From assembly GCF_051846915.1 (NCBI RefSeq), contig NZ_JBPYCR010000009.1, positions 47,188-111,187 of the forward strand: a stretch of DNA of 64,000 nucleotides, read 5' to 3'. Shown here piece after piece: positions 24,323-32,244 of the stretch (its first letter is position 1; each line of letters begins with the position of its first letter). The DNA comes from JBPYCR01 sp051846915 (GTDB taxonomy: Bacteria; Bacillota; Bacilli; Bacillales; Amphibacillaceae). The notes under the pieces are model-generated. The model was not told the origin of the DNA and ran no database searches. It saw only the letters and a program-made list of their open reading frames with translations. The position numbers and the translations under genes are program-made.

Positions 24323-24481
24323 AAGAATTGTAAGAATGACTTTAAAGTCGTTTATCTCGAACGCTTGAAAAAAGGAATTATGAAACTTGCTAGGTGCTTA
24401 ACTATCAGGGTAGAACATAGAAGATTGTGGAATACCTGATATATCAGAAACCGGCTCATAATCAAGTTGCATCAGACAAGT

Positions 24482-24529
24482 AAGTGCCAGGTGCAGAGGT
24501 TATTCTGAATACTTCTGTACCTGGCACTT
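24482..24529. terminator. Long hairpin between the MDR gene and doxX-like gene
   Basis: AAGTGCCAGGT (24482-24492) pairs with ACCTGGCACTT (24519-24529), and GCAGA/TCTGT extends the stem inward. The genes converge, so it may terminate both. Its GTGCCAGG core resembles hairpin repeats I recall from other Bacillaceae. Confidence 0.65.
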
Positions 24530-24537
24530 CATTAAAA

Positions 24538-24885
24538 TTACTTTCGGAAAGTCTCAATGAAATTAAGCGTGTTTAAACCAAACAATTTTAATGCGCTTTT
24601 GGCTCCCTTCACGCCATGACCAGCTTGAAAGTGTTTGAAAACTGCCCCAAGAAGAACGATGTTTACTAAAACCGCACCAATTCTAACGAATATTTTTCCG
24701 AATACAGACATTAACAAAAATACGGAACCAATTAATTCTAAAAGTCCAGCAAATCTCATTGTGTTCCTTGACAAATTAAACCCTTCTTCAAACTGTTTAG
24801 CTGCTTTGTCGTCATTTTTCACTTTTGGCAAGCTGCTTTTTATTAATTTATTTGCTACATATCCATTAGAAACATGTTTTAACAT
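24538..24885 (-). CDS. DoxX-family membrane protein
   Basis: A protein of about 115 residues with four predicted membrane segments in the DoxX pattern: RFAGLLELIGSVFLLMSVF and IGAVLVNIVLLGAVFKHF. Function is not known; DoxX-like proteins are linked to redox or thiol stress in some bacteria. ATG 24885 is used. Confidence 0.75.
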   Translation of the reverse strand: MLKHVSNGYVANKLIKSSLPKVKNDDKAAKQFEEGFNLSRNTMRFAGLLELIGSVFLLMSVFGKIFVRIGAVLVNIVLLGAVFKHFQAGHGVKGAKSALKLFGLNTLNFIETFRK

Positions 24886-25126
24886 TATACTCAACCACTC
24901 TTTCTATATTTATTATTCTATCTTTTGCAAGATGTATTAAAATATAACACTAATTAATAAGATAATACCTTTCAATTAAACGCATAAATGTAGACTGTGT
25001 CAGTTAACTAACTATGACCAGCATTTAAGTGCGCTTGAATGTTGTTTTACGTGGTCAAGCTGAGAGTTAATTGCGTTATTCAAAAGCTTTTCAACCACAC
25101 CTTAAATCTGACAACTTCAACAAAAC

Positions 25127-25158
25127 AAAAACGCCCATACATATTGATGTATAAGCGT
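25127..25158 (-). terminator. Terminator of tRNA-Ala
   Basis: Plus-strand ACGCCCATACAT (25131-25142) and ATGTATAAGCGT (25147-25158) pair with two wobbles in the minus-strand RNA, and a T-rich run (TTTTTGTTTT) follows on that strand. Confidence 0.8.
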
Positions 25159-25167
25159 TTATAATAA

Positions 25168-25240
25168 TGGAGCATACCGGGCTTGAACCGGTGACCTCTT
25201 GCGTGCCACGCAAGCACTCTCCCAACTGAGCTAATGCCCC
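25168..25240 (-). tRNA. tRNA-Ala (anticodon GGC)
   Basis: A 73-base cloverleaf on the minus strand. The acceptor stem GGGGCAT pairs with ATGCTCC, the D-arm carries TAGCTCAGTTGGGAGAG, and the T-arm carries GGTTCAAGCC. The anticodon stem CTTGC/GCAAG encloses the loop GTGGCAC with anticodon GGC, reading GCC and GCU alanine codons. CCA is not encoded. It stands alone, with a terminator directly after. Confidence 0.96.
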
Positions 25241-25482
25241 GCAAAAATGAACACAACTATTATTATAGTGCTTTTTTAATTTTTTTCAACTATAAAAGAA
25301 TGATTTTGTGTGAAAAGGTGATATAATTTCGGTTAGCTGTTCGAAAAAATATGGTTAAGTTGTATTAGGTTTTTAATTACGCGAGCCTCCGAGAATGGAA
25401 TGTACGCACAAATGCACAGCCTCGTGAAGTTAAAGCGCCGTTTAAAACCAAAAGGCCGTGGCAAAGATTTTTAAATAGGTCA

Positions 25483-25630
25483 GAAAGTATAGAATTTTGT
25501 GCATAGCTGTCTAGTGTAAGCGTCCAGCCCCTCAAGGTCTTAAGCAATAACTCTTCGCGGCAATAAACGCCACTACGATTTCTTGCTTAAGCTATGCCTG
25601 AGGCTGACCAGGGCGCTTACGCTTTTTTTG
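25483..25630 (+). repeat. Dispersed structured repeat, family 1, copy B
   Basis: It opens with TTTTGTGCATAGCTGTCTAG and closes with CCAGGGCGCTTACGC and a T-run. GTAAGCGTCC near the 5' end can pair with GGGCGCTTAC at the 3' end, and an inner arm pairs GGTCTTAAGCAA with TTGCTTAAG. The whole would fold as a branched hairpin. It lies in the gap before the PAP2 gene, and its T-rich end might act as a terminator. Confidence 0.7.
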
Positions 25631-25675
25631 AAAAGTGTTGGACTTAACAGCATAGTAGAAAGAATAGGTGATAGA

Positions 25676-26350
25676 ATGCGGTTGGGGAAGAGAAAGAAGT
25701 CATTGTTGATCACTTCCGGTTTATTTTTATTTTTATTTATCATTGTTGCGTTATTAGCCTCGGGCATGCAAGGGTTTTTAATAGATGAAAATATCGCCTA
25801 TTGGATGGAGCAATATACAGCACCACTTTTTACGGAGGCAATGCATTTTATTTCATTGATCGGTTCAAGTGAAATGATCTTGCTCATTACTGTAGTGTTA
25901 GGCCTGATTTTTCTATGGAAACGACACTGGCGCCATTTTTTCTTCTTTTTTACGCTGTCGGTTGGGGCGGTTATTTTAAACTTTTTATTAAAAATGATGA
26001 TCCAGAGGGAACGTCCGGGAGAAGAAGCAAGTTATATAGAAGTGTTTAATATTTCATTTGACATGCAGTCCTACAGTTTTCCAAGTGGGCATGCAATGCG
26101 TGCTACGATATTGTTTTTGTTTTTAATATACTTAGCAGTTCGTTATATTAATAGCTTAGCATTAAAAGTCGTTGCTTGCGTCATACTCACTGGACTGTTG
26201 GTAGCTGTTGCTGTAAGTCGTATTTATCTTGATGCTCATTTTGCTACAGATGTGATTGGTGCAATTATCATATCCCTGTCATGGTTTTTTATATGTCTAT
26301 ATTTCTTTTATATCCCAAAAACAAATAAATACCGGTTTTATTTACGATAA
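25676..26350 (+). CDS. PAP2-family membrane phosphatase
   Basis: A 224-residue integral membrane lipid phosphatase. The three PAP2 motifs are visible: KMMIQRERPG (KX6RP), PSGH, and SRIYLDAHFATD. About five to six membrane helices. Likely acts on undecaprenyl-pyrophosphate, phosphatidic acid or phosphatidylglycerophosphate outside the membrane; which one is unclear. ATG 25676 follows AGGTGATAG; a longer frame upstream would run into the repeat. Confidence 0.88.
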   Translation: MRLGKRKKSLLITSGLFLFLFIIVALLASGMQGFLIDENIAYWMEQYTAPLFTEAMHFISLIGSSEMILLITVVLGLIFLWKRHWRHFFFFFTLSVGAVILNFLLKMMIQRERPGEEASYIEVFNISFDMQSYSFPSGHAMRATILFLFLIYLAVRYINSLALKVVACVILTGLLVAVAVSRIYLDAHFATDVIGAIIISLSWFFICLYFFYIPKTNKYRFYLR

Positions 26351-26354
26351 ATAA

Positions 26355-26389
26355 AAATCCTTCATTACCTGTCAGGTTATGAAGGATTT
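26355..26389. terminator. Terminator after the PAP2 gene
   Basis: AAATCCTTCAT (26355-26365) and ATGAAGGATTT (26379-26389) form a perfect 11-bp stem, with ACCTG/CAGGT extending it inside. Confidence 0.75.
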
Positions 26390-26486
26390 AATGTTTATTG
26401 GCAAGCTTCTTTTCCTCTTAATAGGCTGAAGCCGGGGATATGGAGGCTAAGAAAGATGTTTATCGAAGGTCTGTTCCAGGAAAAAG

Positions 26487-26903
26487 TTATTTTCTTCTCG
26501 ATAAATCTTCATTTAAACTCGCCTCCAGCTTCTTGAAATATATTGTGTAGGAAAACCAAAAAATCACATAGATTACAATGAAAATGATAATGCTGATTAA
26601 AATGGGTTGAACCTTTAATGGAATCCACCCAATAAATAGGGCAATGGAAAAATAACAGGCAATGGACAAGCTGAAATGAATGATTGTCTTCTTTAACGGG
26701 CTCCAATTGTCATGTTCAAATATAAAAGAAGCAACCCCAAAGAAAATACCGAGAATGAAACTGGCGAGCATGGATTTCCAAATAACGGGTATATTCGTAT
26801 TTAAGTTGTTGATCATGGCAATCGTTAAAAAGATAAATGTAAATATACCGCCATAAGCAATGCCGAGCATACTTCTTTTTATAACTTCAATAGTCGTAAA
26901 CAT
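26487..26903 (-). CDS. DUF3021 membrane protein
   Basis: A 138-residue protein with four membrane helices and the DUF3021 pattern (GIFFGVASFIFEHDNWSPLKKTIIHF). Its ATG overlaps the LytTR gene stop (TAATG). DUF3021 proteins are usually encoded next to LytTR regulators and ABC exporters and are thought to tune the regulator at the membrane. Last gene of the four-gene minus-strand unit. Confidence 0.85.
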   Translation of the reverse strand: MFTTIEVIKRSMLGIAYGGIFTFIFLTIAMINNLNTNIPVIWKSMLASFILGIFFGVASFIFEHDNWSPLKKTIIHFSLSIACYFSIALFIGWIPLKVQPILISIIIFIVIYVIFWFSYTIYFKKLEASLNEDLSRRK

Positions 26904-27355
26904 TAGTCCATCCCTCCCGTTGCCAACTTTTCTTTTATAGGAGCCACATATTTTCTTGTAATATACTCTTTATTTTCACTTTGAAAGAAAACGCACAGAT
27001 TTCCATTGAACGATAGCTCGAATCGTTGAATTTGATTAATGTTTCCGATGACTGATTTTGAAAAACGCATAAAGTCATGTCCTGCCAAAGCCTCTTCTAC
27101 TTCGTATAACTTCATTTTAATTTCTAGCCGCTTATTACCCATCACGGCAAAGACTTTTCTGTTTTCTGCATAAATATAGTCTATTTTCGATGGATCAAGC
27201 AATACCGTTTGCTCATCGGAAATACCAAAGAGCCGCTGCGGTTTTCGTTTTTTAATCATGGAGACGATATCTTCCAGTTCTTTTGTCCATTCCTTAGCTT
27301 GAATGGTGATGGACGTATCCTCGTGTCTGTCATCAATATCAATGTTTACTTTCAC
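26903..27355 (-). CDS. LytTR-domain DNA-binding regulator
   Basis: A 150-residue protein whose C-terminal two thirds is a LytTR domain (IDYIYAENRKVFAVM; FMRFSKSVIGNINQI; ITRKYVAPIKEKL). It has no receiver domain, so it is not a classic response regulator. It lies between the ABC exporter genes and DUF3021 and probably controls their transcription, with DUF3021 as membrane partner. Confidence 0.88.
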   Translation of the reverse strand: MKVNIDIDDRHEDTSITIQAKEWTKELEDIVSMIKKRKPQRLFGISDEQTVLLDPSKIDYIYAENRKVFAVMGNKRLEIKMKLYEVEEALAGHDFMRFSKSVIGNINQIQRFELSFNGNLCVFFQSENKEYITRKYVAPIKEKLATGGMD

Positions 27356-27380
27356 TCTAATCCCCCCACTGTGGGTAGCG

Positions 27381-28127
27381 CTAATTTTTCGCTAGTTTTA
27401 AAAAATGTGGATAGCGAACAAATGCTGTAATAAATCCTATTATACCGAATGCAAACAGGATGGAAATAGCTAAGGCAAAATCGGAATACTGGATTGTACC
27501 TGTCATTGTGTTGGTAAAAGCCTGATGTGCCCAGTATTGTGGCAAAAATTTACTTATTGTTTTTATGATTTCCGGCATCATGTCAATAGGCATCCATAGT
27601 CCTCCGATTACGGCACCGCCGAGCGCAATCACTTGTGTAACAGCAATTCCCATATTATCGGTCTTGGCGATAAGTGCGAGCGCCATTCCAAGCCCGGTCA
27701 CCGTAAACGTTAAAAAGATGGCTAGTATGACTAATAATAACGGTTCACGGAGCGGAACATCATAAACGAGTTTACCAAACAGCAGTAAAACAGTGATCTG
27801 GATTAAAACAATGATCATGTAAGGAATCCATTTTCCGAGTAAATATTGAAACGGTGAAAGTGGCGTGCTTGCAAGTCTTGCAGTCATCCCGTTATCACGG
27901 TCTTTTATAAATGTAGAAACCATGGTGATCATAATAAAGAACACGAACATGACCGCATATCCTGGGATAATGGAAACAATCATTTGTTCCTGAATTGTTT
28001 TTTCTACTCCTGAAGTTAACACGGATATAAATAAAACGGTAAAAATAATTGGTAAAATAAAAGTCCAAAAATAAATGCCGCGATCTTGCATCGTTTTTAA
28101 TAGCTCAAGTTTTAAAATGGCCAACAT
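27381..28127 (-). CDS. ABC-2-type transporter permease
   Basis: A 248-residue permease with six membrane helices. The ABC-2 signature region GLGMALALIAKTDNMGIAVTQ (shown in part) and LGGAVIGGLWMPIDMMP is present. It pairs with the ATPase encoded upstream, making an exporter of drug, peptide or lipid. Ribosome site AGGAGTG precedes the ATG. Confidence 0.88.
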   Translation of the reverse strand: MLAILKLELLKTMQDRGIYFWTFILPIIFTVLFISVLTSGVEKTIQEQMIVSIIPGYAVMFVFFIMITMVSTFIKDRDNGMTARLASTPLSPFQYLLGKWIPYMIIVLIQITVLLLFGKLVYDVPLREPLLLVILAIFLTFTVTGLGMALALIAKTDNMGIAVTQVIALGGAVIGGLWMPIDMMPEIIKTISKFLPQYWAHQAFTNTMTGTIQYSDFALAISILFAFGIIGFITAFVRYPHFLKLAKN

Positions 28128-28186
28128 TTTCTTTCACTCCTTTGTATATTTCAGATGAGTCATGAGAGGCGGTTTTATGCAATTGA

Positions 28187-29083
28187 CTACTCACGCAGCG
28201 TACGACTTGTTAGTGAGAAAAATACATCTTCCATTCGCGGTTGAACAAGTTCAATTTTTTTCAATGGGGAAGCTTGCTTTCTACAGTTCACCAGAATTTT
28301 TTCCATCGCCAGTAATGGATTTCTTGTCATAATTAAAAAGCCATCTTGTTTTCGGTGTATATTCCCGACTGATTCAAGCAATTTTTCATCAATGCGTTGC
28401 CCTTCAACGTAAACGGACGGAGTAGCGTACTTGATGAGCAGTTCATCGACAGGTCCACTTTCAACGATCTTACCATGGTCAATAAATGCGACTTCATCAC
28501 ATACTTTTTCAATTTCTTCCATATAATGACTTGCGTATATTACCGTACGTCCTTCCTGCTTTAGCTTCTCAATCATATCGAAAATATATTGTCTCGATTG
28601 TGGGTCGATTCCTACAGTTGGTTCATCCATAATGATAACTTCCGGCTCATTCATAAGTGCACAGCCGATATTTAAACGGCGTTTCATTCCACCCGAAAAA
28701 GTGGAAACTTTATTATTTCCTCGTTCTGCTAATCCAATATAAGCAAGAACCGTTTCTGCGCGTTGTTTTAAATGGAATTTTCTTAGCCCATATAAACGCC
28801 CGAAGAAATATAGATTTTGTAAGGCAGTTAAACTTTGTTCCAAGCAAATTTCTTGAGGAACATAGCCGATTTTTTGTTTTATTTGCTGTAGTTTCTTTTG
28901 ATGAAATTTCATTGTTCCACCATCACTTTGGATAATGGAAGTGATGATTTTTAATAGAGTTGATTTTCCTGCGCCATTCGGACCTGCCAGCCCAAAGCAG
29001 ATACCTGCAGGAATGGATAGGGACACTCCATCTAATGCGGTCTCTTTTCCGTATTTTTTCGAGACATTGTCTATATGCAACAT
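28187..29083 (-). CDS. ABC transporter ATP-binding protein
   Basis: A 298-residue ATPase. Walker A GPNGAGKST, signature FSGGMKRRL, Walker B VIIMDEPTVGIDP and the switch His in YASHYMEE are intact, and a C-terminal region of about 80 residues follows, as in drug-exporter ATPases of the DrrA/CcmA type. ATG 29083 lies nine bases after AAGGAGG; the earlier TTG 29092 touches the ribosome site. First gene of the exporter/LytTR unit. Confidence 0.9.
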   Translation of the reverse strand: MLHIDNVSKKYGKETALDGVSLSIPAGICFGLAGPNGAGKSTLLKIITSIIQSDGGTMKFHQKKLQQIKQKIGYVPQEICLEQSLTALQNLYFFGRLYGLRKFHLKQRAETVLAYIGLAERGNNKVSTFSGGMKRRLNIGCALMNEPEVIIMDEPTVGIDPQSRQYIFDMIEKLKQEGRTVIYASHYMEEIEKVCDEVAFIDHGKIVESGPVDELLIKYATPSVYVEGQRIDEKLLESVGNIHRKQDGFLIMTRNPLLAMEKILVNCRKQASPLKKIELVQPRMEDVFFSLTSRTLRE

Positions 29084-29247
29084 ACAATGCAACCTCCTTC
29101 ATCGAATAACTTCATTATGGATGAAGAAGAGTTTTTTTAATTCGTAATGTACATAACATGATTGATATTTGGAATAAGATGATGGAAATGGGGGATATGT
29201 TTAAAAAGGAAAAAAGCAGCAAGGGCAATAATGCCTTGCCGCCAGAA

Positions 29248-29400
29248 TTACATATCATGCGAAGCGTCTTTTTTCTGACGAGAATGGTTTTTGTTTTTCA
29301 CTTTATGAGATCCACTGAGTGGTTCTCCGTACGGTTGTTTTGGACTTTGTGGCAAGTCCGGATCTTTTTTTTGCTTCGGTCCTTTCGGTTTTCCTCCCAT
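29248..29400 (-). CDS. sspP: Small acid-soluble spore protein P
   Basis: A 50-residue basic protein. It starts MGGKPKGPKQKKDPDLPQSP and its second half, GEPLSGSHKVKNKNHSRQKK, then ASHDM, is the SspP pattern known from B. subtilis (PEPLSGSKKVKNRNHTRQ). A strong GGGGGTGA lies before the ATG. SspP is a minor protein of the spore core made in the forespore. It is direct evidence that the organism forms endospores. Confidence 0.88.
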   Translation of the reverse strand: MGGKPKGPKQKKDPDLPQSPKQPYGEPLSGSHKVKNKNHSRQKKDASHDM

Positions 29401-29434
29401 TGTTACTCACCCCCTAACAAGAGTGTTATCTTAA

Positions 29435-29680
29435 TCATGAATCATATGTGGCAAATTGTTTAAAGGTTCGTTCGTTTTCAATCAGCCCACAGGCACCACA
29501 TTGGATGCGGTATTTTGGTCCATTATAGGCCATGTGGAAGGGATTCATGTTATCTGATGTAAATTCATCCGTAATCGCACCAGTTTGGGGGTCAAGCTTA
29601 ACCGGGCGATTGACTTGTTCAATCATATTGAATCTTGTCCGGTTTGTTTTGCAGTTCGGACAACGATAGGCATTGGACAT
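29435..29680 (-). CDS. Small zinc-ribbon protein, conserved hypothetical
   Basis: An 81-residue protein with two Cys pairs, YRCPNCKTNRTRFN near the start and IQCGACGLIE near the end, as in a zinc ribbon. ATG 29680 follows GGAGGTG; a longer in-frame extension upstream has no ribosome site. It lies between sspP and the divergent ddh. I do not recognise a function. Confidence 0.75.
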   Translation of the reverse strand: MSNAYRCPNCKTNRTRFNMIEQVNRPVKLDPQTGAITDEFTSDNMNPFHMAYNGPKYRIQCGACGLIENERTFKQFATYDS

Positions 29681-29814
29681 GAAGAACACCTCCTTCATGT
29701 AGTATTCCACCATTTTTAGGTGATTATGAAAAAGAGTGTCAGCATTGCACACATAAATAAAAAACGATACTATAAAATAAATGCCTGTAAACGTTTTTAA
29801 TTGGAGGGATATGG

Positions 29815-30795
29815 ATGACAAGTAAAATTAAAGTAGGAATTGTAGGTTATGGCAATTTGGGGAGAGGAGCTGAAGCTTCGATCAGTCAGCAACCGGACAT
29901 GGAGCTTGTTGCTGTGTTTTCAAGACGTGGAGCAGTTGACACACTTGATCCGAATGTAGCGTCTTTACATATTGATGAAGCGAAAAATTTTCAAGATAAA
30001 ATTGATGTGATGATCTTGTGCGGTGGATCAGCAACTGATTTGCCGGAACAAACACCTGAGTTTGCCGCTATGTTTAATACGGTAGACAGTTATGATACAC
30101 ATGCAAAGATACCAGAATTTTTCGCCTCCGTTGATCCAGTGGCAAAGAAGAGTGGTAAAACGAGTGTTATTTCGGTCGGTTGGGATCCGGGGCTGTTTTC
30201 TGTAAATCGGGTCATGGCAGAAGCTGTGTTACCAAAAGGGGAAACGTATACCTTTTGGGGGAAAGGATTGAGTCAGGGACATTCCGACGCAGTTCGCCGA
30301 GTGGAAGGTGTGAAGGCAGGTGTGCAATATACACTTCCTTCAGATGAAGTAATCGAAAAAGTACGCAACGGTGAAAACCCGAAAGCATCTAAAAGTGAAA
30401 GGCATAAGCGAGAATGTTTCATCGTTGCGGAAGACGGGGCAAGCAAAGAGCAGATTGAAAAAACGATTAAAACGATGCCGAATTATTTTGACGAATATGA
30501 GACGACTGTAAACTTTATTACAGAGGAAGAGCTTAAAAAAGACCATGCTGCCATGCCGCATGGCGGATTTATCATCCATAGCGGGCAAACAGGTGAAGGT
30601 ACTAATCAAATTTATGAGTTCAGCTTAAATCTGAATAGTAACCCGGCATTTACTTCTAGTGTCCTAGTTGCTTATGCTCGAGCTGCTCATCGGTTGAATA
30701 AGGAAGGCCAGACAGGTGCAAAGACTTGCTACGATATAGGTCCTGGCTATTTGCATCCAAAATCTGCAGCGGAGTTAATGAAAGATTATTTATAA
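29815..30795 (+). CDS. ddh: meso-Diaminopimelate D-dehydrogenase
   Basis: A 326-residue NADP-dependent enzyme that makes meso-DAP in one step from tetrahydrodipicolinate, bypassing the succinyl or acetyl branches. The N-terminal VGIVGYGNLGRG is the NADP-binding loop; CGGSATDLPEQTP, VGWDPGLFSVNR and SQGHSDAVRRVEGV are hallmark motifs. It serves peptidoglycan and lysine synthesis. Preceded by GGAGGGATATGG and followed by a strong terminator, so it is a single-gene unit. Confidence 0.95.
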   Translation: MTSKIKVGIVGYGNLGRGAEASISQQPDMELVAVFSRRGAVDTLDPNVASLHIDEAKNFQDKIDVMILCGGSATDLPEQTPEFAAMFNTVDSYDTHAKIPEFFASVDPVAKKSGKTSVISVGWDPGLFSVNRVMAEAVLPKGETYTFWGKGLSQGHSDAVRRVEGVKAGVQYTLPSDEVIEKVRNGENPKASKSERHKRECFIVAEDGASKEQIEKTIKTMPNYFDEYETTVNFITEEELKKDHAAMPHGGFIIHSGQTGEGTNQIYEFSLNLNSNPAFTSSVLVAYARAAHRLNKEGQTGAKTCYDIGPGYLHPKSAAELMKDYL

Positions 30796-30823
30796 TAGAT
30801 AGTGCAAATCTATACTTCATGGG

Positions 30824-30852
30824 AAAGAACCGGCGATTACCGGTTCTTTTTA
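30824..30852 (+). terminator. Terminator of ddh
   Basis: AAAGAACCGG (30824-30833) and CCGGTTCTTT (30840-30849) form a perfect 10-bp stem with a 6-base loop, followed by T's. Confidence 0.88.
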
Positions 30853-30894
30853 TCGTTAGTTTGCTTTTGTAGCATTGGTTAGAAGCAAAGGATC

Positions 30895-31054
30895 GCGCGT
30901 CGCTCAGTAAGCACCGCGCATCAAACAATGAGCATCGCGCGTCAAGTGGTAAGCACCGCGCATCAAACAATGAGTATCGCGCGTCAAGTGGTGAGTACCG
31001 CGCATCAAACAATGAGTATCGCGCGTCAAGCATTGAGCACCACGCATCAAACAG
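30895..31054. repeat. 21-bp tandem repeat array with alternating units
   Basis: Seven full 21-bp units and part of an eighth run without gaps. Units alternate between a GCGCATCAAACAATGAG core and a GCGCGTCAAGTGGTGAG core, so the higher-order period is 42 bp. It lies in the 410-bp gap between ddh and the HTH-PBP gene. Because 21 is a multiple of three, the minus strand reads as a heptapeptide repeat (LDARYS-like), but that frame lacks a ribosome site and overlaps the ddh end, so it is probably not translated. Confidence 0.9.
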
Positions 31055-31205
31055 AAAACCATTCGCTAGACAATTAATAACAAGCCTCACAATTTAAATT
31101 AATCTAGCGAGTGTGCCATTTACAGAAATGAATAACTCGCCCATGATAAGGCATGTTATTTTTCTGACAAAACCAATCCGTCCACACCATCGCCACCTCC
31201 ATCAC

Positions 31206-32117
31206 CTATTGCTCATACACAATTTCCCCAGTTCGGCTCGTATCATATCCAAGAGAAGCAAGTTTCGCTTGGAAAGCTTTTGATTGCAACATATTTAATA
31301 TGTCAGGAACGAATGTGTTGTTTTTTGTTTTCTCCATTACTAAGTCATAACTTTCCGTAATTAACGGAATGAAATCAATTGGCACTGTTTTTGCTACTTG
31401 TTCAATACCTACTCCCACATCCGCATCTCCGCTTGCTATCATGCCAGCGATAGCCATATGGCTAGTTCGTTCATTTCCATAACCGTTAATTTGAGTCCGT
31501 TCTATTTGGTTGATGCGCAGTTGTTCATCAAGCAGTACACGAGCACCCGCACCGGCTTCACGATTAATGACCTTGATAGAGGCTCGGATTAAATCATTCC
31601 AATTTTGTATGTTTTTTGGATTGCCTTTTGCAACATATAAACCGGCTTGTCTCGCAATTAGATTGACAATAATAAATGATTTGCTTACAAGCAATTTCCG
31701 GACATATGCGACATTATATTCGCCAGTATCCCCGTCAAGCAGATGGGTACTTACAACATCGGCGTTTCCTTTATATAATTCGATAAGGCTATCAAGGCTG
31801 CCTGCATGAGAGCGTAAGAAACGGTAATTCTCCAATTTCTCATCCATTTCCCTTGCTAATATATCGAGGCTGTTGTCTTGGCCACTAATAATAATCGTTC
31901 GAGTTTCGGACGCACTCACTGCCCCTAATCGGGAACCTGCACGAGATTTTTTTCCTTTCGATTTATACTCTTCCAATTCATTGGCGTCAACGCGAATTTG
32001 CCGACCAACCCGATAGGAAGGGAGTTCTCCTTTTTTAATTAAGTCATATACGGTAAGTTTAGACACTTTTAAAATAGTTGCCACTTCTTCCGTCGTTAGG
32101 GGTTCGTTTTGTGACAT
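31206..32117 (-). CDS. HTH plus PBP-like domain regulator of molybdate transport (YvgK-like)
   Basis: A 303-residue protein. Residues 5-60 are an excisionase-type helix-turn-helix (TTEEVATILKVSKLTVYDLI). Residues 85-300 are a periplasmic-binding-protein-like domain (ADVVSTHLLD; REAGAGARVLLDEQL; DADVGVGIEQVA) related to ModA-like oxyanion binders but without signal peptide. It is divergent from modABC, as yvgK is near yvgLM in B. subtilis, so it probably senses molybdate or a molybdenum compound and controls the transporter. Confidence 0.82.
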   Translation of the reverse strand: MSQNEPLTTEEVATILKVSKLTVYDLIKKGELPSYRVGRQIRVDANELEEYKSKGKKSRAGSRLGAVSASETRTIIISGQDNSLDILAREMDEKLENYRFLRSHAGSLDSLIELYKGNADVVSTHLLDGDTGEYNVAYVRKLLVSKSFIIVNLIARQAGLYVAKGNPKNIQNWNDLIRASIKVINREAGAGARVLLDEQLRINQIERTQINGYGNERTSHMAIAGMIASGDADVGVGIEQVAKTVPIDFIPLITESYDLVMEKTKNNTFVPDILNMLQSKAFQAKLASLGYDTSRTGEIVYEQ

Positions 32118-32187
32118 GTTGTAAGCCTCCAGCGATACTCATTTAATTCCATGTTAACATTTACAAAAATATTTTCTCTAGCTATAA

Positions 32188-32221
32188 TTAGTTATATTTA
32201 ATTATAACTAAACATAACTAA
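32188..32221. promoter_or_regulatory. Palindromic operator between yvgK-like and modA
   Basis: TTAGTTATA (32188-32196) and TATAACTAA (32203-32211) are perfect inverted copies six bases apart, and a third half-site CATAACTAA follows at 32213-32221. It lies in the divergent promoter region and resembles ModE-type boxes (GTTATAT..ATATAAC), so molybdate control is plausible. Confidence 0.65.
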
Positions 32222-32244
32222 ATATAGCAAAGCTGGTGTTGGAT

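Noticed and set aside
29158..29463. Plus-strand 101-codon frame upstream of ddh
   Set aside because: It lies opposite sspP and shows no family similarity or ribosome site.
30895..31054. Possible CRISPR array
   Set aside because: The units are contiguous 21-bp tandem repeats without unique spacers, and no cas genes are near.
30656..31090. 144-codon minus-strand frame with an LDARYS-like heptapeptide repeat
   Set aside because: It is created by the 21-bp tandem array, overlaps the end of ddh and its terminator, and has no ribosome site.
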